A stretch of DNA of 64,000 nt from an uncultured Alphaproteobacteria bacterium (GTDB lineage Bacteria > Pseudomonadota > Alphaproteobacteria > Rhodobacterales > Rhodobacteraceae), in NCBI GenBank assembly GCA_902584635.1, contig CACIAQ010000001.1, forward strand, positions 104,211 to 168,210. The letters are read 5' to 3'. The notes under the pieces were generated by a model. The model saw nothing but the letters and a program-made list of their open reading frames with translations. It did not search any database and had not been told where the DNA came from. The position numbers and the translations under genes were made by a program. Of the stretch, positions 51,882-63,537 are shown one piece after another. Position 1 is the first letter of the stretch. Every line of letters begins with the position of its first letter.

Positions 51882-52680
51882 TTTACTTGATTATTATAAC
51901 AGTGATTTTACGAATAATTTAATTTTTTTAACGGCTATTGTTTTTTTAATTGCTGGAATAGTAAAGGGTAGTATAGGGATGGGGTTGCCTCTTGTCTCAA
52001 TATCACTGCTGAGCCTTTATACTTCACCTAGACTAGCTATGATGCTCATAATTGTACCGACGTTGGTAACAAATTTCCTACAGTTTTATAGGTCAGCTCG
52101 TAAAGCAGAAATGGTTTTATCAAATAAATTTTTATTGGGATCTCTTTTTGTTTGCACCATCATGTTCAGTTTTTTTTCATTTTTATTAGAGCAGAAAACA
52201 CTTTCTTTTTTGCTAGGCACAACCATCTTCATTTTTATTACTTACCGTTGGTCAGGCTTTTTTTCATCCCGTAAAATAGTTTTCGATAAAAGTTCCCAAA
52301 TTATATCGGGAGCCATCATAGGTATAGCTGCAGGATTTACCCATGTTTGGGCACCAACAATAGCTATACTGCTTATGTTAAGGAAAGCAAACAAAGAGCA
52401 ATTCGTTAGCCTTACGGGCCTTTACATATTCGTTGGTTCTTTGGGACTTTTTTCTACTCATTATTTCTATGATTTATTAGATAGCCAAATCTTTCTATTC
52501 TCCACTATTATGATATTTCCTTCGATTTTTGGATTTTTTATAGGAGAAAAGATAAGATCATTTATATCTGAGCAGTTTTTTGAAACTCTTCTTTTAATTT
52601 TTTTGCTTTTTGCTTCTATTAATCTTTTGTACAAGTCAGACTTTATTACTTATTTTATCAAAACGTTTGGCAAGTCTTGA
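51874..52680 (+). CDS. TauE/SafE-family sulfite/anion exporter
   Basis: This 268-aa inner-membrane protein has about eight hydrophobic segments and the N-terminal AGIVKGSIGMGLPLVSISLL typical of TauE/SafE. A second, weaker copy, IIGIAAGFTHVWAPTIAILL, follows in the middle. The family exports sulfite, sulfoacetate or other organosulfur anions. It starts with a TTG overlapping pncB by 8 nt, and no in-frame ATG appears until the first repeat. Its end overlaps the convergent cysK by 31 nt. Confidence 0.85.
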   Translation: MSDLLDYYNSDFTNNLIFLTAIVFLIAGIVKGSIGMGLPLVSISLLSLYTSPRLAMMLIIVPTLVTNFLQFYRSARKAEMVLSNKFLLGSLFVCTIMFSFFSFLLEQKTLSFLLGTTIFIFITYRWSGFFSSRKIVFDKSSQIISGAIIGIAAGFTHVWAPTIAILLMLRKANKEQFVSLTGLYIFVGSLGLFSTHYFYDLLDSQIFLFSTIMIFPSIFGFFIGEKIRSFISEQFFETLLLIFLLFASINLLYKSDFITYFIKTFGKS

Positions 52681-53681
52681 CTGCCATTTTTAAACCAACC
52701 CGGTATGGGTAAATTTTTTTCTTTCAGAAACTCAATATTAAAAAGTTTGGATTTATATCTTTGGCTATGATCACATAGTATAGTAATAATGTTGTGACCA
52801 GGCCCAAGATCTTTTGCCATTTTTATCGCTCCGCATATATTTATCCCAGATGAGGTGCCAAGGCTTAAACCTTCTTCAATTATAAGCGAGTAGAGAATGT
52901 TGAGAGCTTCTTCATCTTTTATATTATAGCTGAAGTCCGGTCTTAAGCCCTCCAAATTCTTTGTAATTCGTCCTTGACCAATACCTTCGGTAATCGAAGA
53001 GCCATTTGATTTTAGGATGCCATTATTATAATAATTGAAGAGAGCTGATCCATCAGGGTCAGCTAATCCAATTTTTATTTGAGAATTTTTCTCTTTTAGA
53101 CCAATACTAACACCTGCTAAGGTACCTCCTGTTCCAACAGAACAAATAAAACCATCAATTTTGCCATCTATCTGATCCCAAATCTCCTGACTTGTGTTTT
53201 CTATGTGAGCTCGCCTATTATTCAAATTATCAAATTGATTTGCCCAAAAAGCGCCTGTTTTCGAAACCTTATTCAATTCAGAGGCTAGTCTTTCCGAGTA
53301 TCTTATATAGTTGTTAGGATCACTGTATGGTTTTGCAGGCACTTCCACCAATTTGGCACCTAGCATTCTTAAGGCTTCTTTCTTTTCTTCTGTTTGAGTT
53401 TCTGGGATGACTATTACTGACTTAAAGCCATAGAAACTAGCTACGAGAGAAAGGCCGATCCCAGTGTTGCCCGCTGTTCCTTCAACTATTGAGCCACCAG
53501 GACTAATTTCCTTGGAGACAATTGCTTTTTTTATTATCTCCAAGGCAGCCCTGTCTTTAACCGATTGCCCTGGATTTAAAAACTCCGCTTTTCCAAAAAT
53601 ATTACATCCCGTCTCGTCCGAGGCCCTTTTCAGTTTTATGAGAGGTGTATTACCAATAAGGTCTATAACTTGTGTTGTCAT
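52650..53681 (-). CDS. cysK: Cysteine synthase A (O-acetylserine sulfhydrylase), long form
   Basis: This PLP enzyme makes cysteine from O-acetylserine and sulfide. It has 343 aa from the ATG at 53681. The PLP lysine is in GQSVKDRAALEII, the substrate loop in EGTAGNTGIGLSLVA, and the phosphate-binding loop in CSVGTGGTLAGVS, with EEGLSLGTSSG near the end. It is about 30 residues longer than E. coli CysK, as in several alphaproteobacteria. A cystathionine beta-synthase-like role cannot be excluded. Confidence 0.9.
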   Translation of the reverse strand: MTTQVIDLIGNTPLIKLKRASDETGCNIFGKAEFLNPGQSVKDRAALEIIKKAIVSKEISPGGSIVEGTAGNTGIGLSLVASFYGFKSVIVIPETQTEEKKEALRMLGAKLVEVPAKPYSDPNNYIRYSERLASELNKVSKTGAFWANQFDNLNNRRAHIENTSQEIWDQIDGKIDGFICSVGTGGTLAGVSIGLKEKNSQIKIGLADPDGSALFNYYNNGILKSNGSSITEGIGQGRITKNLEGLRPDFSYNIKDEEALNILYSLIIEEGLSLGTSSGINICGAIKMAKDLGPGHNIITILCDHSQRYKSKLFNIEFLKEKNLPIPGWFKNGSQDLPNVLIK

Positions 53682-53785
53682 CAAACTTAAACTCCATATT
53701 TTAAAAAAATTAGCTACTGAGGATATAGTATTTTTACACAGTTGTTAGTGACTTTTTTGCTATATCAAGTTATAATAAGCCATAA

Positions 53786-57084
<3,299 letters not shown>

Positions 57085-57111
57085 CTAAATTATTTTTAGA
57101 CAGATTAGGTT

Positions 57112-57402
57112 TTAAGAGTTAATTACGTCTTTCAGAGCTTTTGCAATCGTAACTTTAACCACTCTATCGGCAGGTTTTTTCATTTGCTCGCCTGTGGCAG
57201 GATTTCTGACCATTCGTTCAGGTCTCGCTCTGCAAAAAAACTTTCCCACGTTCGGAACTGTTACAGCGCCTCCTGCAGCTACTTCCTTAGTAATAATACC
57301 TGATAATGCGTCTAACATTCGGTTTGAAGAGGCCTTATCGGAACCTGTTGCGTCTGCTAACGCCGATACAAGCTGTGCCTTTGTCATCGGTTTTTGTGTC
57401 AT
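57112..57402 (-). CDS. HU-family DNA-binding protein
   Basis: This small basic histone-like protein of 96 aa bends and compacts DNA. KAQLVSALADATGSDKASSN and the beta-arm region FFCRARPERMVRNPATGEQM, with the proline-containing tip RNPATG, identify it. The arm has an extra KPADRVVKVTIAKALKDVI end as in alphaproteobacterial HU. IHF is a less likely alternative, since the arm sequence fits HU better. It stands alone upstream of the EamA gene. Confidence 0.9.
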   Translation of the reverse strand: MTQKPMTKAQLVSALADATGSDKASSNRMLDALSGIITKEVAAGGAVTVPNVGKFFCRARPERMVRNPATGEQMKKPADRVVKVTIAKALKDVINS

Positions 57403-57476
57403 GTTGATCCCTTAAAATTATAGTTGTATTTCAGAATCAAACCATTTTTTTTACTAAAAATCAAACAATATAAAAA

Positions 57477-57507
57477 AAAACCCACTCATGTAAAATGAGT
57501 GGGTTTT
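57477..57507 (-). terminator. Rho-independent terminator after amtB
   Basis: AAAACCCACTCAT and ATGAGTGGGTTTT form a perfect 13-bp stem around a 5-nt loop. On the minus strand it runs into nine T residues. It lies 24 nt after the amtB stop and separates amtB from the HU gene. This is the clearest terminator in the window. Confidence 0.85.
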
Positions 57508-57530
57508 GGAGGAGAAATTTCCTAAAGTAT

Positions 57531-58847
57531 CTATTTTGAAAAATCTGGATAAGCTTCGATACCAAGCTCGGTTTTATCTAGCCCATCAATTTCACTTTCT
57601 TCGCTCACTCGCGCACCCATCAACATGTCTAAAATCAACCATGCAATGTAAGAAACTATGAAGGTAAATAGACATATGGATACCGTGCCAAGTAACTGCG
57701 TCCCAAAAGAGGCATCAGAATTTGAAAGTACTACGGCGAGCGTTCCCCAAATCCCAGCAATTCCGTGCACTGAAATTGCGCCCACAACATCATCGATTTT
57801 TAACTTGTCCAGTATAGGAACGGAGAACACAATAATTATGCCACCAATAGCGCCAATAATAGTTGCTAATCCAAGTGATGGCATGAGTGGCTCAGCAGTT
57901 ATAGACACTAGACCAGCAAGGGCACCATTCAACACCATGGTTAAGTCTGCTTTGCCATACATAATCTGCGTTAATATCAAAGCCGCCACTGCACCACCAG
58001 CAGCAGCTGTATTGGTGTTTGCGAATATCCGAGAGACATCAGCAACGTCTCCTATAGTGCCCATGGCAAGTTGCGATCCTCCGTTGAAACCAAACCAACC
58101 CAACCAAAGAATGAACATTCCCAAGGTTGCTAGTGGTAGATTAGAACCGGGCATAGGTATGACAGATCCATCATCCTTGTACCTTCCGTGCCTTGCTCCA
58201 ATAACTAATGCTCCAGCTAATGCAGCAGCAGCTCCAGTTGCATGTACTACAGTTGATCCGGCAAAGTCTGAGAAACCTGCCTCAGAAAGCCAACCCCCAC
58301 CCCATTGCCAAGAAGCGCTGATAGGGTAAAATATCCCTGTTAGTACGACTGTGAAAATCAAAAATGGCCATAATTTTACACGTTCGGCCACCGTACCGGA
58401 TACAATAGAGGCGGTAGCGGCGCAGAACATTAGCTGGAAGAAAAAGTCAGATCCAACAGAGGCGTATGTTAGGTCAACGCCATCAGATCCAACGCCGGCT
58501 GGCTCTAGGCCAGTTAGCGAGAAACCACCCATCCAGCCATTAATAATCCAACCGTCTCCAGGATACATCAAATTGAATCCCACGATAAAATACGCGATCG
58601 AAGCTAATGAGAATAGTGCGACATTCTTTATTAATTGCGTCGACGCATTTTTTGATCTAACAAGTCCAGTTTCTAACATTGCGAAACCTGCAGCCATCCA
58701 CATGACCAAGAAACCGCCTATCAGGAATAACAATGTGTTGAATATAAAATACCCAGACTCACTGTAATCCTGGGTGTGCCCATCTGCGAACGCTATTGTT
58801 GAAGACAGGCCAAGCACAGCAGTGCATAAAAATAATAATTTAGACAT
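57531..58847 (-). CDS. amtB: Ammonium transporter AmtB
   Basis: This inner-membrane ammonium channel has about 438 aa from the ATG at 58847. The longer track start overlaps glnK and adds MMMQFNLMFKKKE, while MSKLLFLCTAVLG begins a normal signal peptide ending near IAFA-DGH. Eleven membrane segments follow, with GFNLMYPGDG, STVVHATGAAAALAGALVIG (conserved pore histidine), LGWFGFNGGS and VHGIAGIWGTLAV (second pore histidine). It is coupled to glnK, which blocks the channel when nitrogen is ample. Confidence 0.94.
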   Translation of the reverse strand: MSKLLFLCTAVLGLSSTIAFADGHTQDYSESGYFIFNTLLFLIGGFLVMWMAAGFAMLETGLVRSKNASTQLIKNVALFSLASIAYFIVGFNLMYPGDGWIINGWMGGFSLTGLEPAGVGSDGVDLTYASVGSDFFFQLMFCAATASIVSGTVAERVKLWPFLIFTVVLTGIFYPISASWQWGGGWLSEAGFSDFAGSTVVHATGAAAALAGALVIGARHGRYKDDGSVIPMPGSNLPLATLGMFILWLGWFGFNGGSQLAMGTIGDVADVSRIFANTNTAAAGGAVAALILTQIMYGKADLTMVLNGALAGLVSITAEPLMPSLGLATIIGAIGGIIIVFSVPILDKLKIDDVVGAISVHGIAGIWGTLAVVLSNSDASFGTQLLGTVSICLFTFIVSYIAWLILDMLMGARVSEESEIDGLDKTELGIEAYPDFSK

Positions 58848-58875
58848 TATTTTCTCTTTCTTTTTAAACATAAGG

Positions 58876-59214
58876 TTAAATTGCATCATCATTTTTTTCG
58901 TCTGTCCTAATCCTTAGAGCAGACTCTACAGGTGTAACAAATATTTTACCATCACCAATCTTGCCTGTTTTAGCGACCTCACTAATTGTCTCGACAGTTT
59001 TGGATGCATCTTTGTCTGCTACAACTATCTCTAATTTTAATTTTGGAACAAAGCTAACGGTATATTCTGCTCCTCTGTAAACTTCGGAGTGGCCATCTTG
59101 CCTTCCATAACCCTTCACTTCAGAGACCATCAGTCCTTGTATGCCTATGTCTTTTAAAGCATCGCGAACTTCCTCAAGTTTGAAAGGTTTAATAACTGCA
59201 ATTATAAGTTTCAT
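58876..59214 (-). CDS. glnK: PII nitrogen regulatory protein GlnK
   Basis: This 112-aa trimeric signal protein senses 2-oxoglutarate and ATP/ADP and closes AmtB. The N-terminus MKLIIAVIKPFKLEEVRDAL, the T-loop GYGRQDGHSEVYRGAEYTVS with uridylylation tyrosine 51, and the C-terminal KIGDGKIFVTPVESALRIRT are standard. AAGGAG lies 7 nt before the ATG. Position just ahead of amtB favours GlnK over GlnB. Confidence 0.93.
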   Translation of the reverse strand: MKLIIAVIKPFKLEEVRDALKDIGIQGLMVSEVKGYGRQDGHSEVYRGAEYTVSFVPKLKLEIVVADKDASKTVETISEVAKTGKIGDGKIFVTPVESALRIRTDEKNDDAI

Positions 59215-59337
59215 AAAGTCTCCTTTCGATAATAAAAGTCGTTGCGACAGGAATATTTAATTGATGAAGAAATATAAAAGGCATTTTTCAAAATTATTTA
59301 ATATTTTACTAAAAATCCCAAATATTGACTAAAATAT

Positions 59338-59375
59338 AGGCAAAAAAGTAACTATGGTTAATATTTAGGCAAAAA
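59338..59375. repeat. Direct repeat AGGCAAAAA in the glnK-pbp spacer
   Basis: AGGCAAAAA occurs at 59338 and 59367, 29 nt apart, each preceded by an AT-rich ATAT/ATTT stretch. It lies in the divergent spacer of glnK and the penicillin-binding protein gene. It could be a regulator site for nitrogen control, but no known consensus fits. Confidence 0.4.
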
Positions 59376-59457
59376 GCACTTTTTATTGACCACGCTCCTG
59401 GGTTTACAAAGATTCTATCACAGGTTAATTGTTTTAGGGCGCAACTTTAATTTAGTC

Positions 59458-61473
59458 ATGCATATAATTTTGAGAAAAACGTTAAAATATTTGCTTTGGT
59501 TGTCAGTAAATGTGGCTGTGATAGTTTCTGTGATTATTCTTATAGCCGTGGTAAATTATACAAATAAATTACCGCCAATAGAAGAGCTTTTGGATGATAG
59601 AAAGAGAGGATCGGTTACACTTCTCGACAAAAATAATGAAGTGTTTGCTTGGCGAGGAAACCAATTTGGTGGTATTTTAAAATCTAATGTTTTAAATCGT
59701 GTTCTGCATGACGCAATAATATCGGTAGAGGATAGAACTTTCTATTCTCACTATGGTGTATCAGTTAGAGGTATTCTGGGCGCAATCCGGATAAATTTGA
59801 GAGAGGGTAGAGGACCTTTTTCTGGTCACGGTGGTTCAACTATTACCCAACAGGTAGCGAAAATACTTTGCCTATTACAAGGAGATATCAACAGTCAAAA
59901 GCATTGTAGGAGATCGACTATTTCTAGAAAGTTGCTTGAGATCCCTTTTGCTTTAGCTTTAGAATATAAGTACTCAAAAGAAGACATCCTTTCCATCTAT
60001 ATAAACAGAGTGTATTTAGGTTCTGGAGCATATGGCTTTGAGGCCGCGTCAGAACGTTACTTCAGCAAAAGTTCGTCTGAACTCGCAATTGAAGAAGCCG
60101 CACTCTTAGCTGGCTTACTGAAAGCGCCGACAAGGTATTCCCCTGTAAATAATAAGGATCTTTCACAGGCTAGGGCGCTCACTGTACTAAAAATAATGAG
60201 AGACCAAAAATTGATTTCGATTACAGATTTCGATAAAGCCGTAAAATCACTTCCCGTAAATCAAGAAAATAATATTAATGAGATAGGTTCTTATTATGCT
60301 GATTGGGTAATGCAGGACGCACCTCAAGAAATGACAAAACAAAGCAAAGAAGATATTATCATAAGAACATATTTTGACCCCAAAATACAGAAAGCAGTTG
60401 ATGATACAATATTTTCTTTTTTAGAAACAGAGATCATGTCAGAATCTAAAGCACAGATTGCTGTTGTGGTTTTGTCTGCAGATGGTCAAGTAAGAGCTAT
60501 GAGTGGCGGAAGACCTTCAGAAAAAATACCGGGACAATTCAATAGAGCATATCAGGCAAAACGCCAACCAGGATCAGCTTTTAAGCCTTTCGTATATGGA
60601 GCTGCGCTTGACATTGGTATCTCGCCAAACACAGTTCTAACAGATGAACCAGTAACGATCATGTTTGGTAAAAACAAATATAAGGAATACTCCCCAAAAA
60701 ATTATGATAATAAGTATCTTGGCCCAGTAACTATTGAACAAGCCTTTTCAAAATCTCTAAACACAGTAGCGGTGAAAGTAGGGACTCAAATTGGCATAAA
60801 TAGAGTTAAGACTTTAGCTAGGGAGTTAGGCATAGAAACAGCTATACCTAGTGAACCATCTATCGCGTTGGGATCCTCCGAGGTAAGCCTTTTAGAGCTT
60901 ACTACTGCATATGCTGGTATATTGAATAATGGGACGAAAGTTAACTCTAAGGGTTGGAGAGACTTAAGCGTGAAAAAAAATGACGAGATAATCATCAGAG
61001 AGGGGTCTGAGCAGGGGATCAGAGTTTTTTCCAAACTTGCTGCACAAACGCTTAAATATCTGATGTTTTCAAGTGTAGAAACTGGAACAGGTAAAAATGC
61101 ATCTGTGCAAGACTTGCAAATAGCAGGAAAAACGGGTACCAGTCAGTCTTTCAAAGATGCATGGTTTGTCGGTTTTTCAAGTAATTATGTTATTGGCGTC
61201 TGGATGGGCAATGATGATAATAGACCATTACAAAACGTCAGTGGGGGTGGATTGCCGGCAAAGATATTTTCTAAAATAATGACAAAAATTAGCGCCGATT
61301 TAGCTCCAAAAAAGCAAATAGCAATGGTTTCGCCTGATCAGTTTGATGCCTTAAGTATTTATGAAGACCCAGCAACGAAATTTGAGTTTCAGTCTCAAGA
61401 TAAGGTAAATAGAGAACAAAAAAATTCTTCTTTGATTGGAGGCTTGATACGGGCTCTTCTGTGGGGTGACTAA
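59458..61473 (+). CDS. Bifunctional class A penicillin-binding protein (PBP1A type)
   Basis: This enzyme polymerises and cross-links peptidoglycan at the outer face of the inner membrane. It has about 672 aa from the ATG at 59458; the track start is an earlier TTG. One membrane segment spans about residues 10-35. The transglycosylase domain has AIISVEDRTFYSHYGVS and GGSTITQQVAKILC. The transpeptidase domain has the SxxK serine in RQPGSAFKPFVYGAAL, SKSLNTVAVK and KTGTSQSFKDAWFVGF. The C-terminal tail is short. Confidence 0.92.
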   Translation: MHIILRKTLKYLLWLSVNVAVIVSVIILIAVVNYTNKLPPIEELLDDRKRGSVTLLDKNNEVFAWRGNQFGGILKSNVLNRVLHDAIISVEDRTFYSHYGVSVRGILGAIRINLREGRGPFSGHGGSTITQQVAKILCLLQGDINSQKHCRRSTISRKLLEIPFALALEYKYSKEDILSIYINRVYLGSGAYGFEAASERYFSKSSSELAIEEAALLAGLLKAPTRYSPVNNKDLSQARALTVLKIMRDQKLISITDFDKAVKSLPVNQENNINEIGSYYADWVMQDAPQEMTKQSKEDIIIRTYFDPKIQKAVDDTIFSFLETEIMSESKAQIAVVVLSADGQVRAMSGGRPSEKIPGQFNRAYQAKRQPGSAFKPFVYGAALDIGISPNTVLTDEPVTIMFGKNKYKEYSPKNYDNKYLGPVTIEQAFSKSLNTVAVKVGTQIGINRVKTLARELGIETAIPSEPSIALGSSEVSLLELTTAYAGILNNGTKVNSKGWRDLSVKKNDEIIIREGSEQGIRVFSKLAAQTLKYLMFSSVETGTGKNASVQDLQIAGKTGTSQSFKDAWFVGFSSNYVIGVWMGNDDNRPLQNVSGGGLPAKIFSKIMTKISADLAPKKQIAMVSPDQFDALSIYEDPATKFEFQSQDKVNREQKNSSLIGGLIRALLWGD

Positions 61474-61476
61474 TAG

Positions 61477-62106
61477 CTATTTATGTGAAATAGCTAGAAT
61501 TAAATCATCTATAGACCCATTAAATTTCTTTAATTTTGATCTGAATTCTTGCCTTTCAGTGGAAAGCATAGAAATCCCTTCTACTCTCAAGTCAATTAAT
61601 TTTAAAGAACCACTTCCATCCGACACCTGCCATACTACCCTCAAAGGAGTAATGCCTGGCACAACAACTTCTGTCGAAACAAGTACACCTGCTTTCGTCA
61701 GAGTATCGCGACTCTTCACTATTTCGAGTTTACTACCTTTAAATTCCGAAAACTGCTTTCCATATTTATTAGAAACGTAAGTTTTAAATGCATAAATGAA
61801 GCGCTTTCTTTGATCAGGATTAGCCTCACGCCAGCTTTTTCCTAAAACTGCTCTCGCTATAATAGCAACGTCAACATACTTTTGAAATAGCTTTCTAAGT
61901 TCTGCCTTTTGCTGATCAATTGTCAACTCTTTCAATGATGTAGCAACTAATTCACTATACAAATTTTCGACTAATTGCTGAGAGCCAACCACTCTGTCAG
62001 CATATAATTTTTGTAAACTTAATAGGTTCAATAAAACAAAAAAACAGACGAAGAATACCTTCTTAGAAATTCGCACGGTTTTAAATTGGATTGGAGACGG
62101 GTTCAT
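61477..62106 (-). CDS. MlaC/Ttg2D-family phospholipid-binding protein
   Basis: This 209-aa periplasmic protein carries phospholipids between outer and inner membranes. An N-terminal hydrophobic signal, VFFVCFFVLLNLLSLQKLYA, is followed by the family body with FQKYVDVAIIARAVLGKSWR and YVSNKYGKQFSEFKGSKLEI, and VVWQVSDGSGSLKLIDLRVE near the end. No mlaDEF genes are present here. It shares one base of the MBL gene stop with its own start, so the two may be translated together. Confidence 0.85.
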   Translation of the reverse strand: MNPSPIQFKTVRISKKVFFVCFFVLLNLLSLQKLYADRVVGSQQLVENLYSELVATSLKELTIDQQKAELRKLFQKYVDVAIIARAVLGKSWREANPDQRKRFIYAFKTYVSNKYGKQFSEFKGSKLEIVKSRDTLTKAGVLVSTEVVVPGITPLRVVWQVSDGSGSLKLIDLRVEGISMLSTERQEFRSKLKKFNGSIDDLILAISHK

Positions 62107-62984
62107 TACTTTTCTTTAAACTTCACTGGAACCTTAAGGTATGAAACGCCATTACGCTCTGGTGGGGGCATTTCCCCAGCGCGCATGTTAACTTGTATCG
62201 ATGGCACTATAAGTTTGGGTGCTCCAAGAAGCGAGTCTTTTTCTTCTCTAATTTTTACAAATTCATCCTCATCTATTCCATCCTTCGCATGAGGGTTAAG
62301 CTTTCTCTGTTTTTCTACTGTAGATTTCCATTGATAATTCTTTCGCTCATCAGTCAGATAGTCATGACACATCCAAAGGTTTGTATCTTCAGGATAGTTT
62401 AAAATTCTCCTTATAGATTTGTAAAGATCACGGGCATTGCCTCCCGGAAAATCGCATCTCGCGGTACCGAAATCATGCATAAACAACGTATCACCGACAA
62501 AAATGTTATTTTCAATTTTATATGAACCACACGCTGGTGTATGGCCTGGAGTAAAAATATATTCACAATCCAAATTTCCAATGCTAAATTGCTCGCCATC
62601 TTCAAATAAGTGATCAAATTGAGAACCGTCTTTCCTAAAACCTCGTTCAGTATTGTAAATAACTCCGAAAGTATGCTGTACCTTGGTTATATTCTTACCA
62701 ATAGCAACCGGAGCATCGAACTTTTCCTTAAAGTAGGGAGCCGCAGATAAATGGTCAGCATGTACATGTGTTTCAAGGATCCAAACTAGTTTTAAACTTT
62801 TGGTTTTAAGATAGTCTATTACGGTATCGGCATGCTCTGTGTCTAAACTGCCGTCTGCGTGATCATAGTCCAAACAACTATCAATTACAGCGGCATATTT
62901 AGTCTTTTTGTCACTTACGACGTAGCAAAGGGTATTTGTAGATTCATGGAAAAAAGATTTTATTTCGGGTGTTGTATCTTTCAT
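62106..62984 (-). CDS. MBL-fold hydrolase, persulfide-dioxygenase/BLH-like
   Basis: This 292-aa metallo-beta-lactamase-fold protein has the metal motif ILETHVHADHLSAAPYFKEK. The other ligands are in FTPGHTPACGSYKI, FVGDTLFMHDFGTARCDFPG and WMCHDYLTD. This set matches ETHE1-type persulfide dioxygenases and the related BLH proteins, which act in sulfide detoxification. A glyoxalase II role is less likely because of the THxHADH motif context and C-terminus. It is upstream of mlaC on the same strand. Confidence 0.85.
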   Translation of the reverse strand: MKDTTPEIKSFFHESTNTLCYVVSDKKTKYAAVIDSCLDYDHADGSLDTEHADTVIDYLKTKSLKLVWILETHVHADHLSAAPYFKEKFDAPVAIGKNITKVQHTFGVIYNTERGFRKDGSQFDHLFEDGEQFSIGNLDCEYIFTPGHTPACGSYKIENNIFVGDTLFMHDFGTARCDFPGGNARDLYKSIRRILNYPEDTNLWMCHDYLTDERKNYQWKSTVEKQRKLNPHAKDGIDEDEFVKIREEKDSLLGAPKLIVPSIQVNMRAGEMPPPERNGVSYLKVPVKFKEK

Positions 62985-63076
62985 GGAATACCTTTTTGTT
63001 TATAAAGAGAAAGGAATTATGTATAAATAAGATAAACTAGCATACTCTAAAATTTGCTTCTTTGAAAGGATTGAAA

Positions 63077-63535
63077 ATGGACATTAATTCAAAACTTATC
63101 GATATGGGTATAGTATTAGCTGAAGCTCCACCACCAGCAGCAAACTACATACCTTACGTAAAAATAGATAAGCTAATCTTTATATCTGGCCAAGTGTCAC
63201 AAAATGAGAACGGATTCATCAAAGGGGTATTAGGTGCAGACCTAAATGTCGAGGCGGGATATGATGCAGCAAGACACTGCGCCATCTCGTTACTAGCGCA
63301 ACTGAAAAATGCGGTAAATGGAGACTTAAACAAGGTAGCTAAAGTTGTAAAGCTTGGCGGTTTCGTAAATAGTTCACAAGATTTCACAGAGCAACCGAGT
63401 GTGATTAATGGGGCCTCTGACCTTTTTGTCGAACTTTTTGGTGAAAAAGGAAGGCATGCGCGGACTGCAGTTGGCGCAAATTTACCACTTGGGGTTGCTG
63501 TAGAAATTGATGGAATATTTGAAGTAGAATCCTAG
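63077..63535 (+). CDS. RidA (YjgF/YER057c/UK114) family protein
   Basis: This 152-aa protein starts at ATG 63077, with GGA 8 nt before; the track start is a TTG. The family body shows KLIFISGQVSQNENGFIKG, ARHCAISLLAQLKNAVNG, and the C-terminal RHARTAVGANLPLGVAVEID with the conserved arginine that binds the substrate. RidA hydrolyses reactive enamines and imines. It belongs to the longer RidA subgroup found beside GDPD or other genes in alphaproteobacteria. Confidence 0.9.
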   Translation: MDINSKLIDMGIVLAEAPPPAANYIPYVKIDKLIFISGQVSQNENGFIKGVLGADLNVEAGYDAARHCAISLLAQLKNAVNGDLNKVAKVVKLGGFVNSSQDFTEQPSVINGASDLFVELFGEKGRHARTAVGANLPLGVAVEIDGIFEVES

Positions 63536-63537
63536 AA

